A DNA stretch of 64,000 bases, from assembly GCA_024195585.1 (NCBI GenBank), contig SWBL01000039.1, positions 62,001 through 126,000 on the forward strand, given 5' to 3'. The stretch comes from Aureobasidium sp. EXF-3400 (lineage: Eukaryota; Ascomycota; Dothideomycetes; Dothideales; Saccotheciaceae). Shown piece by piece: positions 1-9,569 of the stretch (position 1 is its first letter; every line of letters begins with the position of its first letter). The translations under genes and the position numbers were made by a program. Below the pieces are notes generated by a model. The model made no database searches, had not been told where the DNA came from, and saw only the letters and a program-made list of their open reading frames with translations.

Positions 1-2
1 TG

Positions 3-182
3 TTGCCGATTTGTAATAATGCGTTGAGAGAGATGGGAGAGTTGGAGGCGAAGGGTAAGGGAACCGAGATCGATGAGGTCAGGTTGAAGAGATTGGTCAA
101 AAGGTTTGAGTTGCTAAACTACCTCAGGGGGTTGGTCATCTTAGCTGGGGGCGTTTTGGGATTGGCTGTTGTTGTTGGGTGA
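3..182 (+). CDS. DUF1772 family protein, C-terminal fragment
   Basis: An open frame enters from the left edge and stops at 180-182, giving 59 residues of a C-terminus. The visible part reads as a soluble charged stretch (around EMGELEAKGKG), then a W/F-x-x-LN-x-x-R-like segment (KRFELLNYLRG), then a final hydrophobic helix (GLVILAGGVLGLAVVVG). This layout matches the last helix of the DUF1772 family, small four-helix membrane proteins that include anthrone-oxygenase-like enzymes of fungal polyketide pathways. The N-terminus lies outside the window, so the function cannot be settled. The family call rests on a short segment only. Confidence 0.5.
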   Translation: MPICNNALREMGELEAKGKGTEIDEVRLKRLVKRFELLNYLRGLVILAGGVLGLAVVVG

Positions 183-882
183 TGGTTGAACCGAGAAGAG
201 TAGAAGCAACAGAGAAGCCTGAGGCTGGGTTGATGGCTGCTTGCCGGCTTGTTTCCCAACACTGGTGTCCTCGGCCCTGATCAAGAGCAGAGTCAGTAAC
301 ATACTCAGATCCCGGAACCAGTATGTCTGAAGGTTTCGTCCGTCTCCTGTCGCTTTTCGATCATATCTTCGATGGTTTGCTGGTCAAAAGAAACCGGAGA
401 AAGAGCGGAAGTCAAGGCCAAACAACTCTCTCAACTGCAATTGGCAATCACTTGTCTCCTGACGATCAGCAGCCGACGGAAAGAGCGAGACAAGGGCGTA
501 GAAGTAGCAACTGCTCTTCGCGACAAATGCTATCCTTTGACACAGTAACAGCTGCAAGACACATACTGGTAATACAGAGTATGCAGAATGCATTGAGAGA
601 CTGTTCGATGTCATTGATACTTCTCGAGTCGCGATATGTCACTCGATTGTCTGCGAGGACGGAAGGTGAGAGGAACACGTCAGCACCTTCCTTCCACACG
701 ACGTTGAGCTTTTGCATGTGACAGTCCTTGCTTTCCTTTCATCCAACTTTCCTCGTCTTTCTTCTTTCCTTTCTCCCACTCACCAAACATCCTGGCGGAT
801 CTCGCTAGCGTCACACAACCCATTCAAGATCGCAAAACTCAAGCTTTCTCTCCCACTCACTGAATCATCGCCGCCCACCATC
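183..882. other. Intergenic, no supported gene
   Basis: It holds the 3' flank of the DUF1772 gene and the pyrimidine-rich leader (TTTCCTTT/CTCTCCC runs, about 725-870) of the next gene. Overlapping short frames on both strands at 323-721 show no domain and are probably chance. Confidence 0.6.
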
Positions 883-1821
883 ATGGCAAATCTCGAGGTC
901 AATAGTTCTAAGCTGAATACAAAGAACATGCTACGCATCAAAGCCGACGTCGAGGAGCTTGTCGAGCGACTAGACGACGCCCAGAAAACAGTGGACTACT
1001 GGAACGCCCAGATCTCATCGAAAGGGCCGAGTGCCAGCCGAGAAAGCAGCCTGGAAGGTTGCACTGAGGAGCAGAAATGGATCTCCACAAGGGTAGATCT
1101 CGTTGTCTCGGTCATTGGGATGTCCATCGAAGATTTGGCGGAAATCACTCGGGATCCACCACGTATACTTGCTATCAAAGAATTGCTGGACTCCACAGGA
1201 GATGAAGATTGGTCCTCCGTTGGGACCTTGAGAGCAGCTTTCGGCGGCCTCGAGCACGGTCTCGGGAATGGCTTGGTATCATCACTCATGGATGTCTTCG
1301 CAGACCTGGAAAGGGCCTTCGCGTCTCTGTCAAAGGAACGCATTGCCAGAACCACCAAAATCTTGCAAGCGACACAACTGGCCGTCAGACATTTTGCAAC
1401 AGATCCTGGCCGTTCGATCGACGCCCGACCCGACACGACTTACGACGAGAAACCCTTGGATAAGCTTATGAACGAGTTCTACGCTCAACGTCCGGCTCAA
1501 GACAATCGAGTCCCAGCTCAGGATACTGGGCTTCCGGCTCAAGATGATCGAGTGCAAGCTTTAGAGACTCAAGTACAGACTCTGAAAGACCGACTCCAAA
1601 CCTCAGAAGACCGAACTCGGGCGCTAGAAGTTGGACTCCAGACTCTCAAAGATGGATTTTCAATTCTGGTAGATCGTATCCAAGTTAAAGACGAAGACGG
1701 ATCAGACGACGGAGTCAAGAAGGAGAAGACAACACAGCGGGTTAAGGCTTCTTCCTCCTTGATCAAGAGACCTTCTCCAGCATCGGAAGATAGCCAATAC
1801 TTCAAGAGATTTCATTCTTGA
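883..1821 (+). CDS. Orphan coiled-coil protein
   Basis: A single-exon frame of 312 residues. The frame stays open upstream to 712, but the ATG at 883 sits in a good context (CACCATCATGG) after a CT-rich leader, so I start there. The protein is soluble with no signal peptide or membrane segment. Residues 15-35 and about 200-275 are heptad-like and predict coiled coil. The second stretch is a degenerate repeat in which PAQDxxx units pass into heptads such as VQALETQVQTLKDRLQTSED. The tail is acidic then basic (DEDGSDDGVKKEKTTQRVK), as in nuclear proteins. I recognise no family. It may be a lineage-specific nuclear or scaffold protein. Confidence 0.65.
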   Translation: MANLEVNSSKLNTKNMLRIKADVEELVERLDDAQKTVDYWNAQISSKGPSASRESSLEGCTEEQKWISTRVDLVVSVIGMSIEDLAEITRDPPRILAIKELLDSTGDEDWSSVGTLRAAFGGLEHGLGNGLVSSLMDVFADLERAFASLSKERIARTTKILQATQLAVRHFATDPGRSIDARPDTTYDEKPLDKLMNEFYAQRPAQDNRVPAQDTGLPAQDDRVQALETQVQTLKDRLQTSEDRTRALEVGLQTLKDGFSILVDRIQVKDEDGSDDGVKKEKTTQRVKASSSLIKRPSPASEDSQYFKRFHS

Positions 1822-2567
1822 TAACAAGAGTCCAACGCGTTAAGGTGTCGGCTCAATGGGTGACAAGAGTGACTTGACGATGGTGGAGCATGATATCAGA
1901 AGAGCAGACATAACCAATTGCTAGAGGGATCAAACAAGCAGATGAAGCGGATTGCTAAGCATGAGAGACAAGAACCAGACAAGTAGCTCAGACAAACAGA
2001 AATCGAAGTCACATACTTAATCATCTGAGCCACAACAAACTTATTCCGAGATCTAGTGTGCATACAGCAGCGATACTCCAAAAGCAGATCTCGATGGCTC
2101 TGGAGATGTTCCAAACGAGGCATGCAATTGGAATCCTTGATGCCGCTCAACACGCTTTCCATACATAACTGCCCGTAGTTTCAGCACACTGCCGTAGGGG
2201 AAGAAGACACAAAAAATGATAGTGGAGAGATTGGTCATAATATCAATGATCTAGCTATCAGTATCTCAGAATGATTGTGACCTTCGAAACTTTCTGCTGG
2301 TGTGCCCTCAAATCTCTCACCGCGGATCTCAACGGTGACGTCTTCGTCCAAATCGTTGTCAAAGCCTTGCTCAGTGGTTTTCCATCCTCCATGCCTTCAT
2401 AAGAATCCTCTTTGTGCTCCAGATCCCCGTCGTATTATCATTGTCCTTCAAAATTGCTCCTGGTCTACTTCGTAATCCTTTATCTCACTGTCGGCTTCTT
2501 GTTTCCAGCCTTCCTGCAGATACTTCTCGTTCTTGAGATCCTCATCGACTTTAGCAGATCTTGCTGC
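1822..2567. other. Intergenic, nothing recognised
   Basis: This lies between two convergent genes. Short minus-strand frames at 1896-2238 encode hydrophobic peptides with no domain or convincing splice structure. It probably holds two 3' UTRs. Confidence 0.6.
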
Positions 2568-3572
2568 TCAATCTTCCAGCTGAGGCATCGGATTCACCGG
2601 AAGAACGGATTGAGAGTTGGACACAGTGTCTTGGCGACTCATGTCGGAGGTGTTGTAACGGAGGGCGTAAGGATGAGCTCTGAGGGTAGCTGTAAAGTTT
2701 TCTCTGATCTGCTCACCATAAGTTGGGCTCCTGTGAGCCATACACATACGGCTCCAGAGCTTCGAGCGTCTGCCTTCGAACCTGGACTCCCAAAGCTCGC
2801 CGGTAGCCAGGAGCAAGTTGTTGTACTGAATGTCAGAGCTGCTTTCCCGTGGCTTCAGCGCGTCGGTAAGCTTTTTGAGTAGGGCCTAAATCTTGTTAGT
2901 CGAGGTCATAGACGTGCGGGTGTAAAACGGCTCACGTTATACTTCCTCGGCTCATGGTATCTTGCAAGAGCCAAGACTACCTCCTTCATGCTAAGATCCT
3001 CAATCGACACAATCTTCTCGGCAGCAGAGTCGACGACTCTTGCAGCATAGGCCATCTTTTCGATGTAGTCGAGATCTGAGATACCGCACAGCTTTGCTTT
3101 CGACTTCAAGTGTTCCAGATTTGCGCTGTGCTTTTCCAGAAGATCTTTCTCATGGGCTTCGAGGGCTCTGGCTTCTTCAACCATGCGCGACATCAAGGTG
3201 GCCTCGATATCCTCGATGGTATCGGTGGGGTTCACGACACTGACAGTCAGTGGCTCTTTGGCTTTTCCAGGTCTTGCGTCAGCAAGTTCGTCCTCGTAGG
3301 TAAAATCTTCGGACTCTTCGCTAGTGTCCTGATCTGACTGTGATTCCCAGAACTGAGTGTTGCGGGCGGCGGACTTAGTGCTGGTGGTAGTTGCAGTTGA
3401 GATCTGGTCGTACTTTCTCTTGTTGCCTTGGGTGGCGGGATTGGGGTTAGAGGTAAGGAGATCCAGTCTATCCAACGCAGCAAGGACTCCTCTAATGGCC
3501 TCAGGTTTGTGGACCCTGTAGAAACTTGTGAGCGAGATCCAGTATGCTTGACTACCTCAGCCTTACGTACAT
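2568..3572 (-). CDS. Orphan protein with an intron-split start codon
   Basis: My model is complement(2568..2885, 2936..3515, 3571..3572), 299 residues. The intron at 2886-2935 has donor GTGAGC, branch CTAAC and acceptor TTTAG, and joins KYN to ALLKKLTDAL in phase. Upstream the frame stays open to an acceptor at 3516 but has no ATG. A 55-nt intron (3516-3570, donor GTACGT) would make the ATG from AT plus G, giving MVHKPEAIRGVLAALDRL. The protein is basic at the N-terminus, has an acidic stretch (SDQDTSEESEDFTYEDE), a probable coiled coil at about 110-150, and a C-terminal part with KLWSRMCMAHRSPTYGEQ. No family is recognised. The second intron is well supported; the split start is inferred. 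Confidence 0.6.
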
Positions 3573-4472
3573 TGTGACGGGATCTGATCAGACGAGATCT
3601 GATCAGACGAGATCTGAGGGGGCTAGATTTGAGAAAGCTAGATCTTGGTGTATGGGTATGCGTATGTGAGTCAGGAGTGGAGTTATGCTGAGGGGTTTAT
3701 GACGTGGAAGAGGCTGATGGACGCCCGACCAGATCTGCCAGGCGATGATTGTTTCGGTGTGTAGAAGAAAGGAAGGAAGAAGGGTGGAAGAAGCGGGATT
3801 ATATTGGTTTGGGTGGGGTGAGAAGCGTAGTGAGTGATTGTATATGTGAATGTCCATCAGTGGCCGCGTCCAGCAAAATTCACCCACCGATTGTGTGCTG
3901 TACATATTCACGTTGCTCTCACCAATTTCGACTCACTTCGACCGTCACTATGTTCACAAATTTTCCGGAAGGTCCGATGTAACGTTCACCACCTTCCCAG
4001 GTGCAACTGTATGTAGATAGCGCAGCCGTTGAGATGCAAGATAGTGACGAGGAACAGGGCAGTATCCATCGAGAAGCGATATATGTCGGCTTTCTTTGGC
4101 CATAGCTCTGATCTGGAAACCATTGTGCCTTTTTATAGCGAGAACATGGCTATGGACCGTTGTTGGAGCAAGTTGGAAGTGACACACTGCCCGCCTTCAT
4201 TTGGTCACATCCCTGGTCTGAAAGAATATTGTGTCTCTCCACAGCGACGAAAGCGCAATTAAATCCGTAGAGAGAGAGAACAGTCAGAAGAATCCAGTAC
4301 GAAAGTGAAAGATGCAAGGGCGATGGAAGTTGTCCGAAGTGAGGCTCATGGCGCCTTTCCAATGCGGGGAATTGTGCACGCGGGGCATGACGCGCATCAA
4401 CCCGCATGCTTTCCATCTCAAGCTGCCGCACATTCACCTCCACTTACACACCAACCGCCGTCAGTCACGACA
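3573..4472. other. Divergent promoter region
   Basis: It separates the minus-strand orphan from the plus-strand RING-CH gene, so both promoters should lie here. It contains a 15-bp tandem repeat at 3581-3616 beside the orphan's start. I see no coding sequence with codon or domain support. Confidence 0.6.
3581..3616. repeat. 15-bp tandem repeat, about 2.4 copies
   Basis: GATCTGATCAGACGA occurs twice head to tail at 3581-3595 and 3596-3610, followed by GATCTG. It lies directly upstream of the split start codon of the minus-strand orphan, in its leader or promoter. The unit contains the palindrome TGATCA. Confidence 0.9.
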
Positions 4473-5963
4473 ATGGAGTCCATGTCACGTCGCCCGTCGC
4501 AGCGCCAGAATCACGAGCAGAGCGACCAAGAAGCCGCACCACAAGACGCATCCACCCTACAAGAATCCAGCGTACTCGTCGATCATCCGTCGCCCGAAGC
4601 TCGATCAACACCACAAATGCCAGACGACAACGACCTGAAGAAATGCTGGATTTGTTTCTCAGACGAGAGTGAAGATGGTCCTGAGACGTCGGCTTGGAGA
4701 GACCCCTGCCCTTGCGCGCTGGTAGCACATGAGGCATGTCTTCTCGATTGGATCGCCGACATGGAGTCACCCACAACCCGCAAACGCACTCTCGGCCCTC
4801 CTGCCATCGTCTGCCCGCAGTGCAAGTCCAACATCCAGCTTGTACGCCCTCGCGATCCTATCGTCGAACTTGTCAGAGCCCTCGAGAGACTGGCTGCCAA
4901 AGCCGTGGCCCCGGCCGCCTTGACAGTAGCCTTTAGTGCCGTCGTCCACGCCTGTGCAGTCCACGGTCTATATACCATCACCTCCATATTCGGCCCCCAA
5001 GACTCAAGACGTATTCTTCAACCTCTAATCGACAACATTTGGACAGCTGCCCGACCCATGGATCAACTGCGCAACTTCATGCAGCACTGGCGCCTCCGTA
5101 TCGGCCTCCCTCTCATCACACCACTCCTCATCCTATCACGCACCACCATCGCCGACTCGATCCTTCCCGTACTTCCCATCGTGTTCTTCGCAACCCAAGG
5201 CGACACCTCCGATACTCTCGACATGATCTCTTGGCCGCCATCAGCCAGCATGACCTTTGCAGTCCTTCCATACATAAGATCCGCCTACAACACATACCAT
5301 CAACGCGTCTGGGCTGAACGCGAGAAGAAGTGGCTCAAGGAGATTCAACCCAGGAGTGGCCAACAAGACGCAGATGTCAACGCTGAAATCGCGGTTGACG
5401 CAGAGCTGGAGGCTGCCGAGGAAGACAACAACTTCGAAATAAGAATCGACGGCAACATCTGGGAAGACTGGGCAGCTGCCGATGATGATGACGTCCTCTT
5501 GGAAGTTCACGAAGGTCAAGCTCATCCTCTGAACGCACCACCCTTGCCTGACAATGCTCCGCTTCCTCCTCCAAACCAACTACCACAACAAGCTCGACCT
5601 CAGCAAAACCCTCCTCCTCCTCCACCGCCACAAGACAGAGAAGAGCGCCTGCTCTCCTTCAGCACAAACTCTCTCGCCCAAACAGTCATGTCCGCCATTC
5701 TCTTCCCCACAATCGCCTCGGTATCAGGAGACTTACTCACACACATTCTACCACTTTCGTGGACTACTCTCCCCACGTCCAAGTGGGGCATTGTCAGAGG
5801 CAGGGCTACAGGCCTACTGCAAAACAAATGGGGAAGAAGTGTTGTAGGAGGATGTCTGTTCGTGGTCGTCAAGGATGCTGTCATGCTCTACGTCAGATGG
5901 AAAATGGCAAGGCAGCATCAAAGAAGACATGTGGTTGACTACGACAGAAAGAGCAAAAGGTAG
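4473..5963 (+). CDS. RING-CH (MARCH-type) membrane E3 ubiquitin ligase
   Basis: A single exon of 496 residues. I start at the ATG at 4473 (ACGACAATGG); the frame is open upstream but looks like leader. Residues about 57-125 form a RING-variant finger with C4HC3 spacing: CWIC, then PCPC, H-E-A-C, W, and CPQC. Such fingers recruit ubiquitin-conjugating enzymes. Hydrophobic segments follow at about 142-175, 205-235 and near the C-terminus (two more), so the protein is anchored in an endomembrane. Between them lies an acidic (AADDDDVLLEVHE) and proline-rich cytosolic loop with a run of seven prolines. The architecture fits fungal RING-CH ligases of ER or vacuolar membrane quality control. The substrate is unknown. 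Confidence 0.85.
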   Translation: MESMSRRPSQRQNHEQSDQEAAPQDASTLQESSVLVDHPSPEARSTPQMPDDNDLKKCWICFSDESEDGPETSAWRDPCPCALVAHEACLLDWIADMESPTTRKRTLGPPAIVCPQCKSNIQLVRPRDPIVELVRALERLAAKAVAPAALTVAFSAVVHACAVHGLYTITSIFGPQDSRRILQPLIDNIWTAARPMDQLRNFMQHWRLRIGLPLITPLLILSRTTIADSILPVLPIVFFATQGDTSDTLDMISWPPSASMTFAVLPYIRSAYNTYHQRVWAEREKKWLKEIQPRSGQQDADVNAEIAVDAELEAAEEDNNFEIRIDGNIWEDWAAADDDDVLLEVHEGQAHPLNAPPLPDNAPLPPPNQLPQQARPQQNPPPPPPPQDREERLLSFSTNSLAQTVMSAILFPTIASVSGDLLTHILPLSWTTLPTSKWGIVRGRATGLLQNKWGRSVVGGCLFVVVKDAVMLYVRWKMARQHQRRHVVDYDRKSKR

Positions 5964-6184
5964 ACAGTGAAAGTTCTCAAAGGGTCAAATATAATTTTCA
6001 GCAATTGCAGAACTTGTAGGCTGTGTCTGGACTTGAAATCTCCCCTTCAAACTCTCTTATGCCCAAAGATGGTATCGTCTGAGATCCTGCATCTACTGTC
6101 TGCTCATTTGTACCAGATCTCATCCTAAACTTGCTTCTCTCATCTCAGATCCCGGGCTTTCGATCGATCCGCGTACCTGTAGGA

Positions 6185-7019
6185 TCAATCACCAGACTCG
6201 TTGCCGCCATACACGTCGCCGCCCAAATCGTCGCCGCCAGAATTGTCGTGGATCTCGCCCTTGGGCACATGCTCTCTGAGGAGCTCCAGGACGTACTCCC
6301 ATGAAAGCTTCTCGCAGATCCTCTGGAAGAGCACATGGTTCGCGGTAGTAGTAGCCTCGAATCCCTCGTCGAAAGTTCCACTTCCAGGTCCTTCGGTATA
6401 TGCACTCTGGCGTTGGTCGGACTTCTCCAGATCAGCGACAAGCTTCTTGTGGAAAGACAAGATCGGCTCTCCACCCTCTTTGCGAGGATCGCGTCCTCCG
6501 GGAGGTCCTCGGCGGTTCCAGGCTTCTCTTGCCTTGCCGTTGGCCTCGGCGTTGATCAAGCGTTCGAGCTCTTGGACCCTCTTTCTGGCGCCAGTGAGGC
6601 GGGTTTTGAGCTGCTGCGTGTGTGTTAGTCTAGATCTCAGATCTGACAAATCCAGGATCGCTGCTCTTACACTGAAGGTGAGATCTTCTAGTTCTTTTTC
6701 ATAGATGTTTGTCTTCTGCTTTGGTTTCTGGAATCTGGTCAGTCGTTGTGGACTCCAGATCTCTTCGTCAATGTATCTCACCTTGACCTTCTGGTTCTGC
6801 TCGGACTGCTCAGGAATCTTGTCTTCAGTGGTTTGGAGAAGATTCTTAGAATCGGGTTCCTGTGTCAAGATCAGTGCTTGCTCGATATCTGACGCAGATC
6901 GCTCTCACTTCTATGATCTGAGTCTCCTCTTTGGCCCGGGCAGCAAGCTTGATCTTGTACTCCTTACGCTTCTTTTGAAGCGAAGCGAATCTTTCGGAGA
7001 GTTCTTCACGAGATGCCAT
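6185..7019 (-). CDS. Orphan coiled-coil protein with two multiple-of-three introns
   Basis: My model is complement(6185..6613, 6671..6727, 6782..6859, 6909..7019), 224 residues, starting MASREELSERFASLQKKR. The first intron (6860-6908, donor GTGAGA, acceptor ACACAG) is obligatory because the frame changes. The other two, 6728-6781 (54 nt) and 6614-6670 (57 nt, donor GTAAGA, branch CTAAC), keep the reading frame and contain no stop, so they could pass as coding. Removing them joins a continuous coiled coil. The C-terminus is Gly/Asp-rich (GGDDLGGDVYGG). No family is recognised; a coiled-coil scaffold or nuclear role is possible. Confidence 0.6.
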
Positions 7020-7967
7020 GACCGCAGATCTTCGGCGTTGGACTGTTGGCAAGGTTTGTGAGGAATTGCTAAGATCCGCCAGGTTGTTTGGCAGACAAGA
7101 GAGGGAGATGGAAAGCAAGAAGGAAGATTATAAAGGCGCGACGAGCGGGTAGTTTATGTCAACTGTAAGTGAATGTTATTCTTGTTGTTAGTACCTATGT
7201 TCACTTCACTACACTCACTTCGGCTCACAATAGCATTCAGTATGGCTTTGTCATATGAATGGCCGCTACACTCACAGTGGTGTGTGTGTGTGTGTGTGTG
7301 TATTCACAGGACTGTTATCATTACGCAAGTGAAGTGAGCAGAGATACGACCTTACTCTCGACTTGCGCCCCCTCTACTTCTCGAGTTCATTCATCATCTC
7401 AATCTTCTTGGTTTTTATCTTCTTGTTCTTCTACAAGTCTACCTTGTTTCCTGACCACCTTCCTGATCTTCTCCTGCGAACACACAGCGCGGCCCCAGAA
7501 ACACCAAAGGTCTTATGACTACCAGTATGTACTGATATTTATCAATCACCAACACCAATATCAACGTCGGCGTTACGACCTTAGTGAACACACATTCTTC
7601 CACAGAGCATCACCTGTCTACTCTTCCGAAGCGCAGTGAAGGCAGTTTCTCCATTCGATCACTACCCTTATATGTCTTATGATACGGTCGGAGATATATA
7701 CTCTAGCATGACCGAGCATATGTGGACATTTCTGTGTCCTCTCGACCTTATCATATGATGATCGATGCTAAAGACGAAATCGTATATTGAACAATAGACG
7801 AATAAGCAGCGAAGCAGAAAATATCAGAAGACGTCAAGGACGTGATATTTGTGAAGTTGTGGTACTAGTCGACGCCCCGTTCTCCTTTACACTCTGGTGC
7901 GACGAATGTCGCTGTGACGAGAAAGAGGTCCTACAGTAGCAGGCAGAAGGAAAAAAGCAAAAACTTA
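7020..7967. other. Intergenic with a TG microsatellite
   Basis: It contains the promoter of the minus-strand orphan and the downstream flank of the tRNA. Apart from the dinucleotide repeat at 7281-7301 nothing is recognised. The frame at 7259-7639 is created by the repeat and is not credible. Confidence 0.6.
7281..7301. repeat. (TG)n microsatellite
   Basis: About ten and a half uninterrupted TG units, read directly from the sequence. It would be a polymorphic marker between strains. Confidence 0.95.
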
Positions 7968-8039
7968 TGGACGACTAGGGGATCGAACCCTAGACCTTCA
8001 GCATGCAAAGCAGACGCGCTACCACTGCGCCAGACGCCC
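7968..8039 (-). tRNA. tRNA-Ala (anticodon TGC)
   Basis: The minus strand folds as a 72-nt cloverleaf: acceptor GGGCGTC/GTCGTCC with discriminator A, D-arm GCGC-AGTGGTA-GCGC, anticodon loop TTTGCAT, T-arm TAGGG-TTCGATC-CCCTA. The G3:U70 pair that specifies alanine is present. There is no intron, and CCA is not encoded. Two stem positions are T:T mismatches, 6:67 in the acceptor and 29:41 in the anticodon stem, so this copy may be slightly decayed or a tolerated variant. Confidence 0.85.
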
Positions 8040-8153
8040 AATTCATGTCATTGCATATGGAGCTGCCTAACATATCGTCTTGCGGCAACGGAAAGCCTCG
8101 GCACGTCTGAACCCGAATCTCAGGAGGTCCGGATGCATCCCAGATACACAAAC

Positions 8154-9412
8154 ATGCATCTTCGCGGCAACACATTGAGAGCTGCTGTAGTGGCAGCTCT
8201 GGCTGTAGCAGCCAATGCGTCATTAGGCGACCGCTTGCCAGACTTCAAGGAATGCATCAAAGTACGAATAGATCACTTGCGACAGAAGCTCTTCCGCGCA
8301 TGGGGTGAGCAGCCAGCTAACATGAGTTTCGCAGGCATGTGCAGCGACTAACTGCGTACCTGGCGGTCCCTCGATCTGTAAGCCATGACCCATCCTATCT
8401 TCGCATTTGCACCCGAACGCCAGAAAGAGCAAGGAAGAACAAGCCAGTGAATGGAATCAGAATACAAGGACAATGAAAGAGACACGCAAGATACAAGGAC
8501 AACAGAAACTCACGCGGAATCACTAGCACTCCAACACCGCCTCCTCCTCTGGGACTGCCCCTCCGAATGCGACTACTCCTGCCAACATATCGTCACCGAC
8601 AAACGCCTTGCTCGCGAACCTCCCTACCGAGAACCTATCCTACAGTACCATGGAAAATGGCCATTTTACCGTTTTCTAGGCATGCAAGAACCCTTTGCCG
8701 TCATCTTTTCCCTGCTCAACTTTCTGGCACACGACCATGGAATGAAAGTCCTCCGCGAAAAGATCCCTGCTAGCTATCCTTTGAGGAGATTTTATCTCGG
8801 CTTTGGATACTTTGGCCTCGCGAGTTGGATTTTCAGCTGTGTATTCCATACTCGCGACTTTGCGCTCACGGAGAAGTTGGATTATTTCGGTGCTGGGGCT
8901 AGTGTGATGTATGGGTTGTTTTTGTCTGTGGTGAGGGTATTCCGCTTGGACAGAGATACGCCTAGATGCTCGAGCGTTCTCAGAGCATGGATTTTGCTCT
9001 GCATTACCCTCTACCTTGCCCACGTCTCTTACCTCAGTTTCTGGCGCTTTGATTATACTTATAATATGGCGGCCAATGTCGCAGTGGGCATTGTGCAGAA
9101 CCTGTTATGGAGTTGGTTTAGTGTTAGCAGGTACCAAAAGACCAAGAGGATTTGGGCAGCTTGGCCGGGTTTGATTGTCGCTTGGGTTATCCTTGCCATG
9201 TCTTTGGAACTCTTTGATTTCCCGCCTTGGTGGGGTGCAGTGGATGCGCATAGTTTGTGGCATTTGATGACCGTCTTTCCCACGCTTTGGTGGTATAGGT
9301 GAGTTCTAGGAGCTGCTTGTTGTTACTGAATTGTGTGGATGCTAATAATCAATACAGCTTCTTGATCAAGGATGCGCAAGAGGATATGCAGGGCCTTCGT
9401 CTCAAGGCGTAG
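8154..9412 (+). CDS. PER1: Per1/PGAP3-like GPI-phospholipase A2, ER membrane
   Basis: My model is join(8154..8261, 8335..8377, 8527..9298, 9358..9412), 325 residues. An in-frame ATG at 8133 is an alternative start. Per1 removes the unsaturated sn-2 acyl chain of GPI anchors in the ER during lipid remodelling. Seen: an N-terminal signal peptide (RAAVVAALAVAANA), a luminal Cys-rich part (FKECIK, then ATNCVPGG, then DCPSECDYSCQHI), and seven hydrophobic helices. The CREST-superfamily residues are present: a conserved Ser-His-Asp set around FHTRDFALTEKLDYFGA and the two late histidines in DAHSLWHLM. The short last exon (SFLIKDAQEDMQ) restores the usual C-terminus. The 149-nt second intron is long for this window and could hide a small exon. 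Confidence 0.88.
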
Positions 9413-9569
9413 AGCGAGCTTGTGTAATGCTATTTCTGCATTCATACACCCAGTTTTGGAGAACATTGATCAGCATGTCACCCAACAAACACAATCAGAG
9501 TCAACATACAGAAATACAGAATCATCCATCAACAGCATACTATCATACACTTCTCTATCGTACATATGT

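Noticed and set aside
323..721. 132-residue plus-strand frame
   Set aside because: No domain or signal; frames of similar length overlap it on the other strand.
7259..7639. 126-residue frame running through the TG repeat
   Set aside because: Its CVCVCV start is produced by the microsatellite, and the rest is low-complexity with no known feature.
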